DNA of 64,000 nucleotides from positions 124,001 to 188,000 of the forward strand of contig QKHS01000012.1 of assembly GCA_003249955.1 (NCBI GenBank), given 5' to 3'. Position 1 is the first letter of the stretch, and each line of letters begins with the position of its first letter. Source of the stretch: Bacteroidales bacterium (GTDB taxonomy: Bacteria; Bacteroidota; Bacteroidia; Bacteroidales; ML635J-15). Of the stretch, positions 1 through 7,500 are shown one piece after another. The notes beneath the pieces were generated by a model. The model ran no database searches. It saw only the letters and a list, made by a program, of their open reading frames with translations, and was not told where the DNA came from. The position numbers and the translations under genes are program-made.

Positions 1-233
1 ATCCTGTAAACGGTAATTTTTCAATAAGTTTGCCGCAATCAGATAACGAAATAGAAATCAGGCTTTACGATTGTTCCGGCAGACAAATTCAAACTTTATT
101 CTCAGGCAAAACAGATTCAGGAACTCTCAGTTTTGACACAGTTTTGTGCGGACTCAAAGCAGGGATGTATTTTGTCAGGATTACCGGGTATAAACATGGA
201 ACGGAAATGGTTAAAATAAGTGTGAGTGAGTAA
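1..233 (+). CDS. C-terminal end of a T9SS-secreted protein (partial, 5' end outside window)
   Basis: The reading frame is open from the first bases of the window (codons in phase with position 3) and stops at 231-233. The visible 76 residues begin with PVNGNFSI, the usual entry into a type A T9SS sorting domain, and continue with the family pattern: a strand, then YDCSGRQI, then GLKAGMYFVRI, and a basic strand near the end. This domain directs a protein through the outer membrane by the type IX secretion system, where it is normally cleaved off. The function of the missing N-terminal part cannot be judged. A start at position 30 (TTG) would be artificial because the domain begins before it. 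Confidence 0.85.
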   Translation, partial: PVNGNFSISLPQSDNEIEIRLYDCSGRQIQTLFSGKTDSGTLSFDTVLCGLKAGMYFVRITGYKHGTEMVKISVSE

Positions 234-234
234 A

Positions 235-312
235 GGTGGCTTCGGCTACGCTCAGCCACCTTACGACTACGCTCAGCCACCGGTTCCTCGTTGACTGAGC
301 GTAGCCGAAGGC
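235..312. repeat. Inverted repeat with arms cttcggctacgctcag
   Basis: The left arm at 240-255 is the exact reverse complement of 295-310. A third partial copy (gactacgctcagccac) sits between them at about 265-280. The same arm sequence recurs as an inverted pair at 29096-29146, so this is a dispersed family of intergenic palindromic elements. It lies just after the stop of the upstream gene and could form a long hairpin at the mRNA 3' end. No T-run follows, so it is not a plain terminator. Confidence 0.85.
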
Positions 313-331
313 AATAATTAAAAGTAAAATT

Positions 332-897
332 AATTAACCACGAAAGCACGAAAGCACAAAAAGAAAAATACCTTTAGTGTCTTAGTGCCTTAGTGGCGAT
401 AAATATAAAACTGACAATAGGAATAAAAATAATTAGCCACCAAAGCACGAAAGCACAAAAAGAAAAATACCTTTAGTGTCTTAGTGCCTTAGTGGCGATA
501 AATATAAAACTGGCAATAGAAGTAAAAATAATTAGCCACAAAAGCACGAAAGCACAAAAAGAAAAATCCCTTTAGTGTTTTAGTGCCTTAGTGGCGATAA
601 ATATAAAACTGGTAATAGAAGTAAAAATAATTAGCCACAAAAGCACGAAAGCACAAAAAGAAAAATCCCTTTAGTGTCTTAGTGCCTTAGTGGCGATAAA
701 TATAAAACTGGTAATAGAAGTAAAAATAATTAGCCACCAAAGCACGAAAGCACAAAAAAAGAAAAATCCCTTTAGTGTCTTAGTGCCTTAGTGGCAAAAA
801 AGATAAAACTGGCAATAGAAGTAAAAATAATTAGCCACGAAAGCACGAAAGCACAAAAAAAGAAAAATCCCTTTAGTGTCTTAGTGCCTTAGTGGCA
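332..897. repeat. Six tandem 99-bp units, each an imperfect hairpin
   Basis: Units start at 332, 431, 530, 629, 728 and 829, so the period is 99 bp four times and 101 bp once, the extra bases lying in an A-run. Each unit opens with gccac.aaagcacgaaagcac and closes with gtgtcttagtgccttagtggc. These two halves are approximate reverse complements, so every unit can fold into an imperfect stem. The spacer (gataaatataaaactgg.aatagaag) is also conserved, so the array grew by whole-unit duplication. No reading frame is maintained. It fills the space between two T9SS cargo genes. Confidence 0.92.
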
Positions 898-920
898 ACA
901 ACAAATAATAAAAAGTAACA

Positions 921-2999
921 ATGAAAAATTACAATAATCAAACTTCAGGGAAATTGTCCTTGGCAGGATGCTTAACGGTTTTGACCTTAATTCTGTTTTG
1001 TCCGGCAAGTGTTTTTGCTACAAATTTTACAGTTACCAACACGTCTGACAGTGGGACAGGTTCTTTGCGTTATGCTCTTCAGATGTGCGCCTTTACCAAC
1101 GGACCTCATACAATCAGTTTTAATATTCCGGCATCAGACCCGAATTACAATTCCGAAACCGGCGTATGGAAAATATCCCCTGCAACAACTTACGATTACA
1201 TTATAAAAAGTAATGTAACAATTGATGCCGGTACGCAAACCACTAATCAGGGAAATACCAATATTTACGGGCCGGAAATTTATCTTGACGGTAATTCTCA
1301 GTCTGTAAACTATTGTTTTTCGGTTGTAAATGCTTCCAATACTGTAATAAGAGGCTTTATTATCAGCGGATTTATGTACGGGATTCAGGTTACAGGTACA
1401 TCTTCGCAAAATACTGTTATAGCCGGTAATTATATCGGGACAAATGATGATGCTTCTGCCGGAAACGGGAATTATATAGGTGTTGAAGTTATTTCAGGAG
1501 CAGATTATACCACCATTGGCGGAACCAATCCTGAGGACAGGAATATTGTTTCGGGAAACGGACATATAGGCATAAGATTACTTGACGTTCGCTATTGTAA
1601 TGTTTTTAACAATTATGTTGGTGTTGACAGAACAGGAACAGTAGAAATTCCTAATTATGACGGGATAAGCCTCGAAGGAGCTGTAAAATTCAATAATGTA
1701 GGAGGAGCGGAGCCTGGTCAGGGAAATCTTGTTTCGGGGAATGTTGCATACGGGATTCCGCTTTTCGGGGCAGGAGCAGAGGGTAATACAATTGCCGGTA
1801 ATCTTATCGGTACCGACATTACAGGTTCGTTTGCAATTCCTAATACCTACGGTGTTTTATTCGATGATGGTTCTTATAATAATATTCTGGGAGGAGATAC
1901 TGATGCCGAAAGAAATGTGTTGTCGGGAAATTCAGGTTACGGCGTGTTTATTTACAATATGGGAACAAATTCCAATATTGTGGAGGGAAACTACATAGGG
2001 ACCGATAAAAGCGGTGTTTCGGCAATTTCCAACGATGTAGGAATTGTAATTGACGGTGCCGCTTTCAAACATATAATTGACAATAATATTATTTCGGGAA
2101 ACCTGCAACAAGGAATTTATATAAATATAACCGGCTGCGATTCCACAAAAATCGTCAGAAATAAAATAGGGCTAAATGTAAATAATGCTCCGCTTGGTAA
2201 CGGCAGTGATGGCATACGTATTTCGCAGGGCCCGAAATATTCTCTTATCGGCGGAAGCCCGGAAGAAGCCAATACAATAGCTTACAATGGCGGTAACGGG
2301 GTTTATATTATGTTTGACAATGATGACAATCATTTGATTTCATGTAATGCCATTTATTTAAACAATGGCCTGGGAATAGATCTGTTTCCGCCCGGTGTAA
2401 ATGTTAACGATGCCGGAGATGTTGATGCCGGGGCAAACGAAGGAATGAATTTTCCCGAAATTACCGATGTTAGTTTTGCCTGGGGTTCAGGCGAGACAAG
2501 TATTACCGGTACTTTGGATTCTCCGTATCCTGAGTTGTGCGAAATACAGATTTTTAAAGCTATCCCTGATGACAGCGGACACGGACAGGCTTCGCAATAT
2601 TTAATCAGTGTTATCCCCGATTCGGAAGGAGCATGGACTGCAACTATTGCAATAGGAGTGTTGTATTCAGAAGATTTCATTACTGCTCTTGCAATTGATG
2701 CAGATAATAATACATCGGAGTTTTCGGTTACAAGAAGTTCTGAAACAATTGCAGGCCTCTCTGCTGATATTAAAGAAGAAAACTGTATTTATCCCAATCC
2801 TGCAACCGGAAACTTCAGAATCAGCGGTGAATATAGCGGACCGGTTGAAATAACTGATATTAAAGGTAAATCTGTAATGTCTGTTTTTGCAGATAAAGAT
2901 TCTTTGTTTGATATAAGTGGTTTAAAACAGGGAATTTATTTTGTCAGATTCGTGTGCGGGAACTCTGTTAAATACCGGAAACTGGTTGTTAATGAATAA
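921..2999 (+). CDS. Secreted right-handed beta-helix protein with T9SS sorting domain
   Basis: This 692-residue protein has a signal peptide (about residues 1-33, ending in PASVFA). The mature N-terminus reads TVTNTSDSGTGSLRYAL, the opening seen in many surface beta-helix proteins. Residues of about 130-500 form repeats of roughly 65-70 residues built on GNYIGTD..G...IPN..G and NVLSGN..YG, typical of parallel beta-helix coils. A short beta-sandwich-like stretch follows, then a type A T9SS sorting domain (from IYPNPATGNF near residue 622 to the end). It is probably exported to the cell surface. The family includes carbohydrate-binding and carbohydrate-cleaving proteins, but I see no catalytic motif, so the ligand is unknown. 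It is flanked upstream by the 99-bp repeat array. Confidence 0.85.
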   Translation: MKNYNNQTSGKLSLAGCLTVLTLILFCPASVFATNFTVTNTSDSGTGSLRYALQMCAFTNGPHTISFNIPASDPNYNSETGVWKISPATTYDYIIKSNVTIDAGTQTTNQGNTNIYGPEIYLDGNSQSVNYCFSVVNASNTVIRGFIISGFMYGIQVTGTSSQNTVIAGNYIGTNDDASAGNGNYIGVEVISGADYTTIGGTNPEDRNIVSGNGHIGIRLLDVRYCNVFNNYVGVDRTGTVEIPNYDGISLEGAVKFNNVGGAEPGQGNLVSGNVAYGIPLFGAGAEGNTIAGNLIGTDITGSFAIPNTYGVLFDDGSYNNILGGDTDAERNVLSGNSGYGVFIYNMGTNSNIVEGNYIGTDKSGVSAISNDVGIVIDGAAFKHIIDNNIISGNLQQGIYINITGCDSTKIVRNKIGLNVNNAPLGNGSDGIRISQGPKYSLIGGSPEEANTIAYNGGNGVYIMFDNDDNHLISCNAIYLNNGLGIDLFPPGVNVNDAGDVDAGANEGMNFPEITDVSFAWGSGETSITGTLDSPYPELCEIQIFKAIPDDSGHGQASQYLISVIPDSEGAWTATIAIGVLYSEDFITALAIDADNNTSEFSVTRSSETIAGLSADIKEENCIYPNPATGNFRISGEYSGPVEITDIKGKSVMSVFADKDSLFDISGLKQGIYFVRFVCGNSVKYRKLVVNE

Positions 3000-3185
3000 A
3001 TTACGGGAATAATCAGATTCCGTTTTTAGAAAATATTAGCTTATTATCAGCATATCTTTTTGTTTTCTTTTATTACAAACATTACAAATCTGAACTTTTT
3101 AAGCATATGTTTGTTTATGTGGCGTAAGGTTTTAAGCAGCTTTACACTTAAAACGATCATTATTACATGTTTAAATGTTATTAAA

Positions 3186-3635
3186 ATGAAAACAATTGAA
3201 AGAAAAGTGTTTTTGGCTTTGATATTAGGGTTGATGACATTGTTTGCAAATGCTCAGGAATGGCAAACGGATTTCGATCAGGCAAAGTTACTGGCAATAA
3301 AAGAAAACCGTCCGATAATTATGGTTTTTCAGGGATCTGACTGGTGTGCTCCCTGCATAAAACTGGACAGGGAGATATGGAGTTCCGAAGAATTTAAAAA
3401 TTATGCAAAAGATAATTTTATAATGCTTAAGGTCGATTTTCCACGTCAGAAGAAAAATGCACTTTCGCCCGAACAACAGGCAAAAAATGATAAGCTTGCA
3501 GAAAAATACAATAAAAGCGGTTATTTTCCTCATGTTGTGGTCGTGGATAAATCCGGCAAGGTACTTGGCGAAACCGGTTACAAGAATATAACTCCTGCAG
3601 AGTATATAAAACATCTTTCAGATTTTGTAAAATAA
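3186..3635 (+). CDS. Periplasmic thioredoxin-like protein
   Basis: I place the start at 3186, giving 149 residues, because a clean signal peptide begins there (MKTIERKVFLALILG..., ending ANAQ). An upstream ATG at 3060 would add 42 residues of unconvincing sequence. The active site is SDWCAPCIKLD, a CxxC motif in a thioredoxin fold, followed by a long helical insert and the conserved cis-proline region YFPHVVVVD. Proteins of this kind reduce or exchange disulfides in the periplasm. The gene is one base from apbE and begins the thioredoxin-ApbE-DUF4266-DUF3570 unit. A role in keeping cysteines of its neighbours reduced is an inference. Confidence 0.85.
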   Translation: MKTIERKVFLALILGLMTLFANAQEWQTDFDQAKLLAIKENRPIIMVFQGSDWCAPCIKLDREIWSSEEFKNYAKDNFIMLKVDFPRQKKNALSPEQQAKNDKLAEKYNKSGYFPHVVVVDKSGKVLGETGYKNITPAEYIKHLSDFVK

Positions 3636-3636
3636 T

Positions 3637-4620
3637 ATGAAACAATATTTTCTTATATTTAGTCTGGTATTTATTCCGATGTTTTTACCGGCTCAGGAAA
3701 TCTTTACCCGTACACTTAAACTTATGGGTAGTCGTTTCGATATTACTGTTGTTGCAGACAATCAGGCTCAGGGAGAAAAATATATAGATATGGCGGCAGA
3801 AGAAATAACCAGGATAGAAAAACTGATTTCTTCATGGGATACAACATCACAAACATCGCTTATAAATTCAAATGCCGGAATTAAACCGGTAAAAGTTGAT
3901 AAAGAACTGTTTGAGCTTATTGAGCGTTCTTTGATGATTTCGGAACTTACAGACGGGGCATTTGATATCAGTTATGCCTCAATGGATAAAATATGGAAAT
4001 TCGACGGCAGCATGACAACAATGCCAACGGATGAGCAAATTAAAAATTCGGTTGCAAAAGTCGGCTACGAAAATATAATTCTTGATAAAGAGAACTATAC
4101 GGTATTTCTTAAATTACCATGGATGAAAATAGGTTTTGGAGGAATAGGCAAGGGGTATTCAGCCGATAAGGCCAAAGCACTTTTGATAAGTGAGGGAGTT
4201 GTCGCCGGAATAATTAATGCATCGGGAGATATGAATACATGGGGCGTTCAACCGGATGGGCAAGAGTGGCAGGTGGCAATAACCAATCCTTTTGATAAAT
4301 CGGAAGCATTTGCCATTTTGCCGGTAACAGACGGAGCTGTAGTTACTTCGGGAGATTACGAAAAGTATGTTATGTTTAACGGAAAAAGATATGCTCATAT
4401 TATTGATCCTAAAACAGGTTATCCGGCTACGGGAATAATTTCGGCAACCGTGTTCGCCCCAAAAGCTGAACTGGCAGATGCTCTTGCAACATCAGTATTT
4501 GTTATGGGGACCGAAACCGGACTTGACAGAATTAATCAAATGCCAGGCGTTGAGTGCATAATTGTTGATGAAGAAGGAAATCTTCACACTTCAGACAATA
4601 TTAAAATTGAAAAACAATGA
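3637..4620 (+). CDS. apbE: FAD:protein FMN transferase (ApbE family)
   Basis: ApbE enzymes transfer FMN from FAD to a threonine or serine of a target protein outside the cytoplasm. This 327-residue copy has a signal peptide (to about residue 20, LPAQ) and the family features: LMGSRFDI near the start, the glycine-rich GGIGKGYSADKA near residue 170, NASGDMNTWG, the HIIDPKTGYPA segment and the metal-site ADALATSVFVMG near the end. It starts one base after the thioredoxin-like gene and its stop overlaps the next start (ATGA), so the genes are translationally coupled. No NqrC- or RnfG-type FMN-accepting protein is visible nearby, so its substrate is unknown. Confidence 0.95.
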   Translation: MKQYFLIFSLVFIPMFLPAQEIFTRTLKLMGSRFDITVVADNQAQGEKYIDMAAEEITRIEKLISSWDTTSQTSLINSNAGIKPVKVDKELFELIERSLMISELTDGAFDISYASMDKIWKFDGSMTTMPTDEQIKNSVAKVGYENIILDKENYTVFLKLPWMKIGFGGIGKGYSADKAKALLISEGVVAGIINASGDMNTWGVQPDGQEWQVAITNPFDKSEAFAILPVTDGAVVTSGDYEKYVMFNGKRYAHIIDPKTGYPATGIISATVFAPKAELADALATSVFVMGTETGLDRINQMPGVECIIVDEEGNLHTSDNIKIEKQ

Positions 4621-4829
4621 TAAGGAAATTCATTTTGTTCGCAATCGTTTTATCAGGATTTACATCATGTACAGTTGTAAAGGAATACCAGAAAGTTTAC
4701 CTTAATGATCCTGATATGGGATTGTCAACAAAACAATCAGACAGATTTGAGACTAACTTTCAGTCATACCGTGAAGCTGCTTCGGGAGCAAACGGTGGTA
4801 AAACAGGTGGTGGTTGCGGGTGCAATTAA
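4617..4829 (+). CDS. DUF4266 lipoprotein with Gly/Cys-rich tail
   Basis: This 70-residue protein has a lipoprotein signal (lipobox FTSC, cysteine about residue 18), then the DUF4266 core VKEYQKVYLNDPDMGL, a SDRFETNFQSYREA helix and a tail GGKTGGGCGCN. I recognise this as the DUF4266 family, found as a companion of ApbE and DUF3570 genes. The two tail cysteines in a glycine-rich setting look like a metal or redox site or a disulfide partner of the upstream thioredoxin-like protein; that is inference. The start overlaps the apbE stop by four bases. Confidence 0.85.
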   Translation: MIRKFILFAIVLSGFTSCTVVKEYQKVYLNDPDMGLSTKQSDRFETNFQSYREAASGANGGKTGGGCGCN

Positions 4830-4859
4830 AACAGATAAGTGGCTTTAAAGGGAAACAGG

Positions 4860-6209
4860 ATGAGAAAAACAATTTTAATATCGGGAATGATTTTTTTGTT
4901 TTTTGCAGCATACGCGCAGGAGGAAAAAACTGATACTGCAACTGCTTACAAAAAACGTGTGCTGGAAAACGCCGAGGTTGATTTTTTAATGAGCTATTAT
5001 AATCAGGATGGTAATAATGCTGCCGTAAGCGGTGGTATCGGAACCGAAAAACTTAACGATGCAACTCCCACAATAGTTATTGCAGTCCCACTTAACGATG
5101 ACGATGTGCTTACAATAGACGGCGGAATTTCTGCTTATACATCGGCTTCGTCAAGTAATATAAATCCTTTTGACGGACGTAATCCTGCCGATCCTTTTGT
5201 GGCATCTTCGGGTGCATCCAGAGATGATGTGTGGGCGAATTTCGTGGGCTCATACAGCCATAGCTCCGATGACAGAAACACAATCTGGTCGGGGAAAATG
5301 TCGGCATCTGCTGAATTTGACTATTATTCATTCGGGTTAGGCGGCGGTTATACCAAACTTTTTAACGAAAAGAATACGGAATTCAGTCTTCATGCAAATG
5401 TCTATCTCGACACCTGGGATGCTGTTTATCCATATGAATTAAGGCCTTTTGCTCAGGGTGGCAGCGGTTTAAACGATCGTTTGTTCAGCACTTATTCAAT
5501 TACCGGAAACACCGATTATAACCCGGTTTTTTCAAAATTCGACAAACAGGGGCGTAACTCATATTCTTTGGAGCTTGCATTTTCACAGATTCTTACAAAA
5601 AGAATGCAGGGGCTTTTGGTTCTGGATGTGGTTCAGCAACGGGGATTGTTGTCAACGCCATTCCAGAGGGTGTATTTCAGCGATGTTGCCGATTCGTATA
5701 TCGAAAACTTTCATCTTGCCGATGCCATTGAAAAAATGCCTGATACCAGATTTAAAATAGCGACAGGAGCAAGACTTAATCTTTACGTTAACGAACATGT
5801 GGTTGTAAGAACTTTTTACAGGTATTATACTGACGACTGGGGTATAAAATCTCACACCGCCAGCATAGAAATTCCGGTTAAGATAGGATTTAAATGGACG
5901 GTTTATCCATCATACCGTTTTTACTTTCAGACAGCATCTGATTATTTTGCGCCTTATGAACAACATTTATCCACCGAGCAATATTATACTTCGGATTATG
6001 ACCTTTCTGGATTTAATGCAAATCAATTCGGCTTCGGAATAACATACACGGATATTCTAACTGAAAAACACCTGTGGAAGTTCGGACTTAAAAGCGTTGA
6101 TTTAAAATTTAACAAATACGACAGAAATACCGGACTAAGTTCCTTTATAGTCTCGGGAGGCGTTAAGTTTATTCTGGATTATAAATTGAGTGTGTTAAAG
6201 TGGTGGTAG
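4860..6209 (+). CDS. DUF3570 outer-membrane-like protein
   Basis: I choose the ATG at 4860 (449 residues) over the GTG at 4839 because it starts a clear signal peptide (MRKTILISGMIFLFF..., ending AYAQ) and is preceded by an A/G-rich site. The mature protein is made of alternating aromatic beta strands (YSFGLGGGYTKLF, VVVRTFYRYYTDDWGIKSHT, IGFKWTVYPSYRFYFQT), like an outer-membrane barrel. Its length and order after apbE and DUF4266 match the DUF3570 family. Function is not established. Because it closes a unit with a flavin transferase, it may be the surface component of a redox or copper/iron-related system, which is inference. Confidence 0.85.
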   Translation: MRKTILISGMIFLFFAAYAQEEKTDTATAYKKRVLENAEVDFLMSYYNQDGNNAAVSGGIGTEKLNDATPTIVIAVPLNDDDVLTIDGGISAYTSASSSNINPFDGRNPADPFVASSGASRDDVWANFVGSYSHSSDDRNTIWSGKMSASAEFDYYSFGLGGGYTKLFNEKNTEFSLHANVYLDTWDAVYPYELRPFAQGGSGLNDRLFSTYSITGNTDYNPVFSKFDKQGRNSYSLELAFSQILTKRMQGLLVLDVVQQRGLLSTPFQRVYFSDVADSYIENFHLADAIEKMPDTRFKIATGARLNLYVNEHVVVRTFYRYYTDDWGIKSHTASIEIPVKIGFKWTVYPSYRFYFQTASDYFAPYEQHLSTEQYYTSDYDLSGFNANQFGFGITYTDILTEKHLWKFGLKSVDLKFNKYDRNTGLSSFIVSGGVKFILDYKLSVLKWW

Positions 6210-6291
6210 TCATGTTTTTACCGGTTGTTATATCCAAAACCCGGTAATTGCGGGAAATGTATTTTAACTTCTGAAATTCAATGTTAATTCT

Positions 6292-6299
6292 TATATTTG
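6292..6299 (+). promoter_or_regulatory. Bacteroidota -7 element (tatatttg)
   Basis: The sequence matches TAnnTTTG, the -7 box used by the primary sigma factor of Bacteroidota. It lies 27 bases before the ATG of the lipoprotein gene at 6327, a normal leader length. No convincing -33 box is visible. Confidence 0.5.
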
Positions 6300-6326
6300 T
6301 CTGTTACTAACTAAAAAATCAGTTGT

Positions 6327-7124
6327 ATGAAAACCGTAAATTTGATTTTAGTATTATCATGCATTATTTTACTTTCGTGTTCTGGAGCAGATAAAAACAA
6401 AACAGAAAAAGATACCATAGTCAACAGTAAAACAGATTGGCAGTTTTATAATCTTACGGGTAAAGTAAAATCTGTTACTGAAACCACAAGATATATACTT
6501 TACGAAGCAGGTTTTGAAGATCAGACAGGAGATACTTCGGGAAGTAAAACAATTGAGTTTAACAAAGACGGGAATGTTACCTCAATTATAAGCCTCGGTA
6601 CAGATATGGTTTTTCTTAACGAAGTAAAAAACGAATATAATGAAAATAAGTTTACCGTTAAGTCTGAAGTTTACGATGAATTTGGCGAATTAAAGGAATT
6701 CAGCAAATATGAGTACGATGAAAAAGGCTTTCTGGTTAAGAAAAATAATTTTAACAGGGATGAAAACCTGACAGACTATACGGATTTTACCAATGATGGA
6801 AACGGGAATGCTCTTAAACAACAGCAGTGTCGAGCTTCTGACAATCATTTAATGTTTACTGTTACCTGTAAATATGATGATAATTCAAGAGTTTCCGAAG
6901 TAGTTTATGACAATCCTGATCAGGGAATGTATTTTAAGAAAAGCTGTTATTATGATGAGTCAGGAAATCTCACAGGCTATGAGAACCGCGATAAGGAACA
7001 GCTTGTTCAGGAAGTACATAAATATGAGTATGAATATGATGAGTTTGGAAACTGGATAAGCCGCACAGAATATCGTGATGACAGAAAAACTTATTTTACC
7101 AAAAGGGAAATAGTTTATTATTAG
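6327..7124 (+). CDS. Hypothetical lipoprotein with YD-like repeats
   Basis: This 265-residue protein has a lipoprotein signal (VLSCIILLSCSGA, lipobox cysteine near residue 19). The mature part contains short repeats of the kind YEYDEKGFLVKKNNF, YYDESGNLTGYENRD and YEYDEFGNWISRTEY, which resemble the YD/RHS-type beta-hairpin repeat. Such small Bacteroidota lipoproteins with a few YD-like hairpins are common and uncharacterised. It has its own -7 element and stands alone, followed by a tRNA gene on the same strand. Confidence 0.75.
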   Translation: MKTVNLILVLSCIILLSCSGADKNKTEKDTIVNSKTDWQFYNLTGKVKSVTETTRYILYEAGFEDQTGDTSGSKTIEFNKDGNVTSIISLGTDMVFLNEVKNEYNENKFTVKSEVYDEFGELKEFSKYEYDEKGFLVKKNNFNRDENLTDYTDFTNDGNGNALKQQQCRASDNHLMFTVTCKYDDNSRVSEVVYDNPDQGMYFKKSCYYDESGNLTGYENRDKEQLVQEVHKYEYEYDEFGNWISRTEYRDDRKTYFTKREIVYY

Positions 7125-7155
7125 AATTATGGAAGAGATTTATTTACAAATTTTA

Positions 7156-7185
7156 TTTGTGTATTGAAAAGTATTATTATTTTTG
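7156..7185 (+). promoter_or_regulatory. Promoter of the tRNA-Val gene
   Basis: A TTTG box at 7156-7159 is separated by 18 bases from tatttttg at 7178-7185, which matches the Bacteroidota -33/-7 pair. The tRNA begins 12 bases after the -7 box. This is the best-formed promoter in the window. Confidence 0.75.
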
Positions 7186-7196
7186 CAGTCCTTTAA

Positions 7197-7271
7197 GAGT
7201 TATTAGCTCAGTTGGTTTAGAGCACTAGCTTGACAGGCTAGGGGTCGCTGGTTCGAATCCAGCATAGCTCA
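7197..7271 (+). tRNA. tRNA-Val (anticodon GAC)
   Basis: The cloverleaf can be drawn. The acceptor stem pairs gagttat with atagctc (one G-T pair), the D-arm is built on agctcagttggtttagagc, the anticodon stem ctagc/gctag encloses the loop ttgacag with anticodon gac, and the T-arm carries ggttcgaatcc. The discriminator base is A at 7271. CCA is not encoded. A terminator hairpin follows directly, and a matched promoter precedes it, so it is a single-gene transcription unit. Confidence 0.96.
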
Positions 7272-7279
7272 CAGGCACC

Positions 7280-7308
7280 AAAGCTCCGCATATCGGAGCT
7301 TTTTCTTT
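7280..7308 (+). terminator. Rho-independent terminator after tRNA-Val
   Basis: The stem aagctccg/cggagctt (7281-7288 with 7294-7301) encloses a five-base loop and is followed by a T-rich run (ttttcttt). Confidence 0.85.
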
Positions 7309-7317
7309 AAGTAGCTC

Positions 7318-7387
7318 ATCAAAACGCAGAAGCGTTTTGATAATCACCAAAAGATAATAAATATTTCATTTCTGAATGAAATATTTA
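7318..7387. other. Two further strong hairpins between tRNA-Val and purA
   Basis: Within the 229-base gap between the tRNA gene and the purA 3' end (tRNA end 7271, purA stop 7501) there are two perfect inverted repeats. One is atcaaaacgc/gcgttttgat (7318-7327 with 7332-7341, loop agaa). The other is taaatatttcat/atgaaatattta (7358-7369 with 7376-7387, six-base loop). Neither has a proper T-run. They could be backup terminators or a small structured RNA. The region has no gene. Confidence 0.6.
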
Positions 7388-7448
7388 TGTCATTGGATTT
7401 GCTAATCTTCCGGAAATTTTATCTTATTCAATAAAACTCCAACAAAAC

Positions 7449-7474
7449 AAAAAGGCCGGTTACTAAAACCAGCC
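7449..7474 (-). terminator. Terminator downstream of purA
   Basis: Read on the minus strand, aggctggtt pairs with aaccggcct (one G-T pair) and is followed by a run of T. It lies about 27 bases past the purA stop codon. Confidence 0.75.
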
Positions 7475-7500
7475 TCTCCGTTTTTATTTTAAAGTTTATA

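Noticed and set aside
332-897. Six-unit array taken as a CRISPR
   Set aside because: The repeats are adjacent 99-bp whole units without unique spacers between short repeats, and no cas gene is present.
3060-3185. Longer N-terminus of the thioredoxin-like protein
   Set aside because: It would place 42 residues before a clean signal peptide; the start at 3186 is preferred.
4839-4859. GTG start of the DUF3570 gene
   Set aside because: The ATG at 4860 begins the signal peptide and has an A/G-rich site before it.
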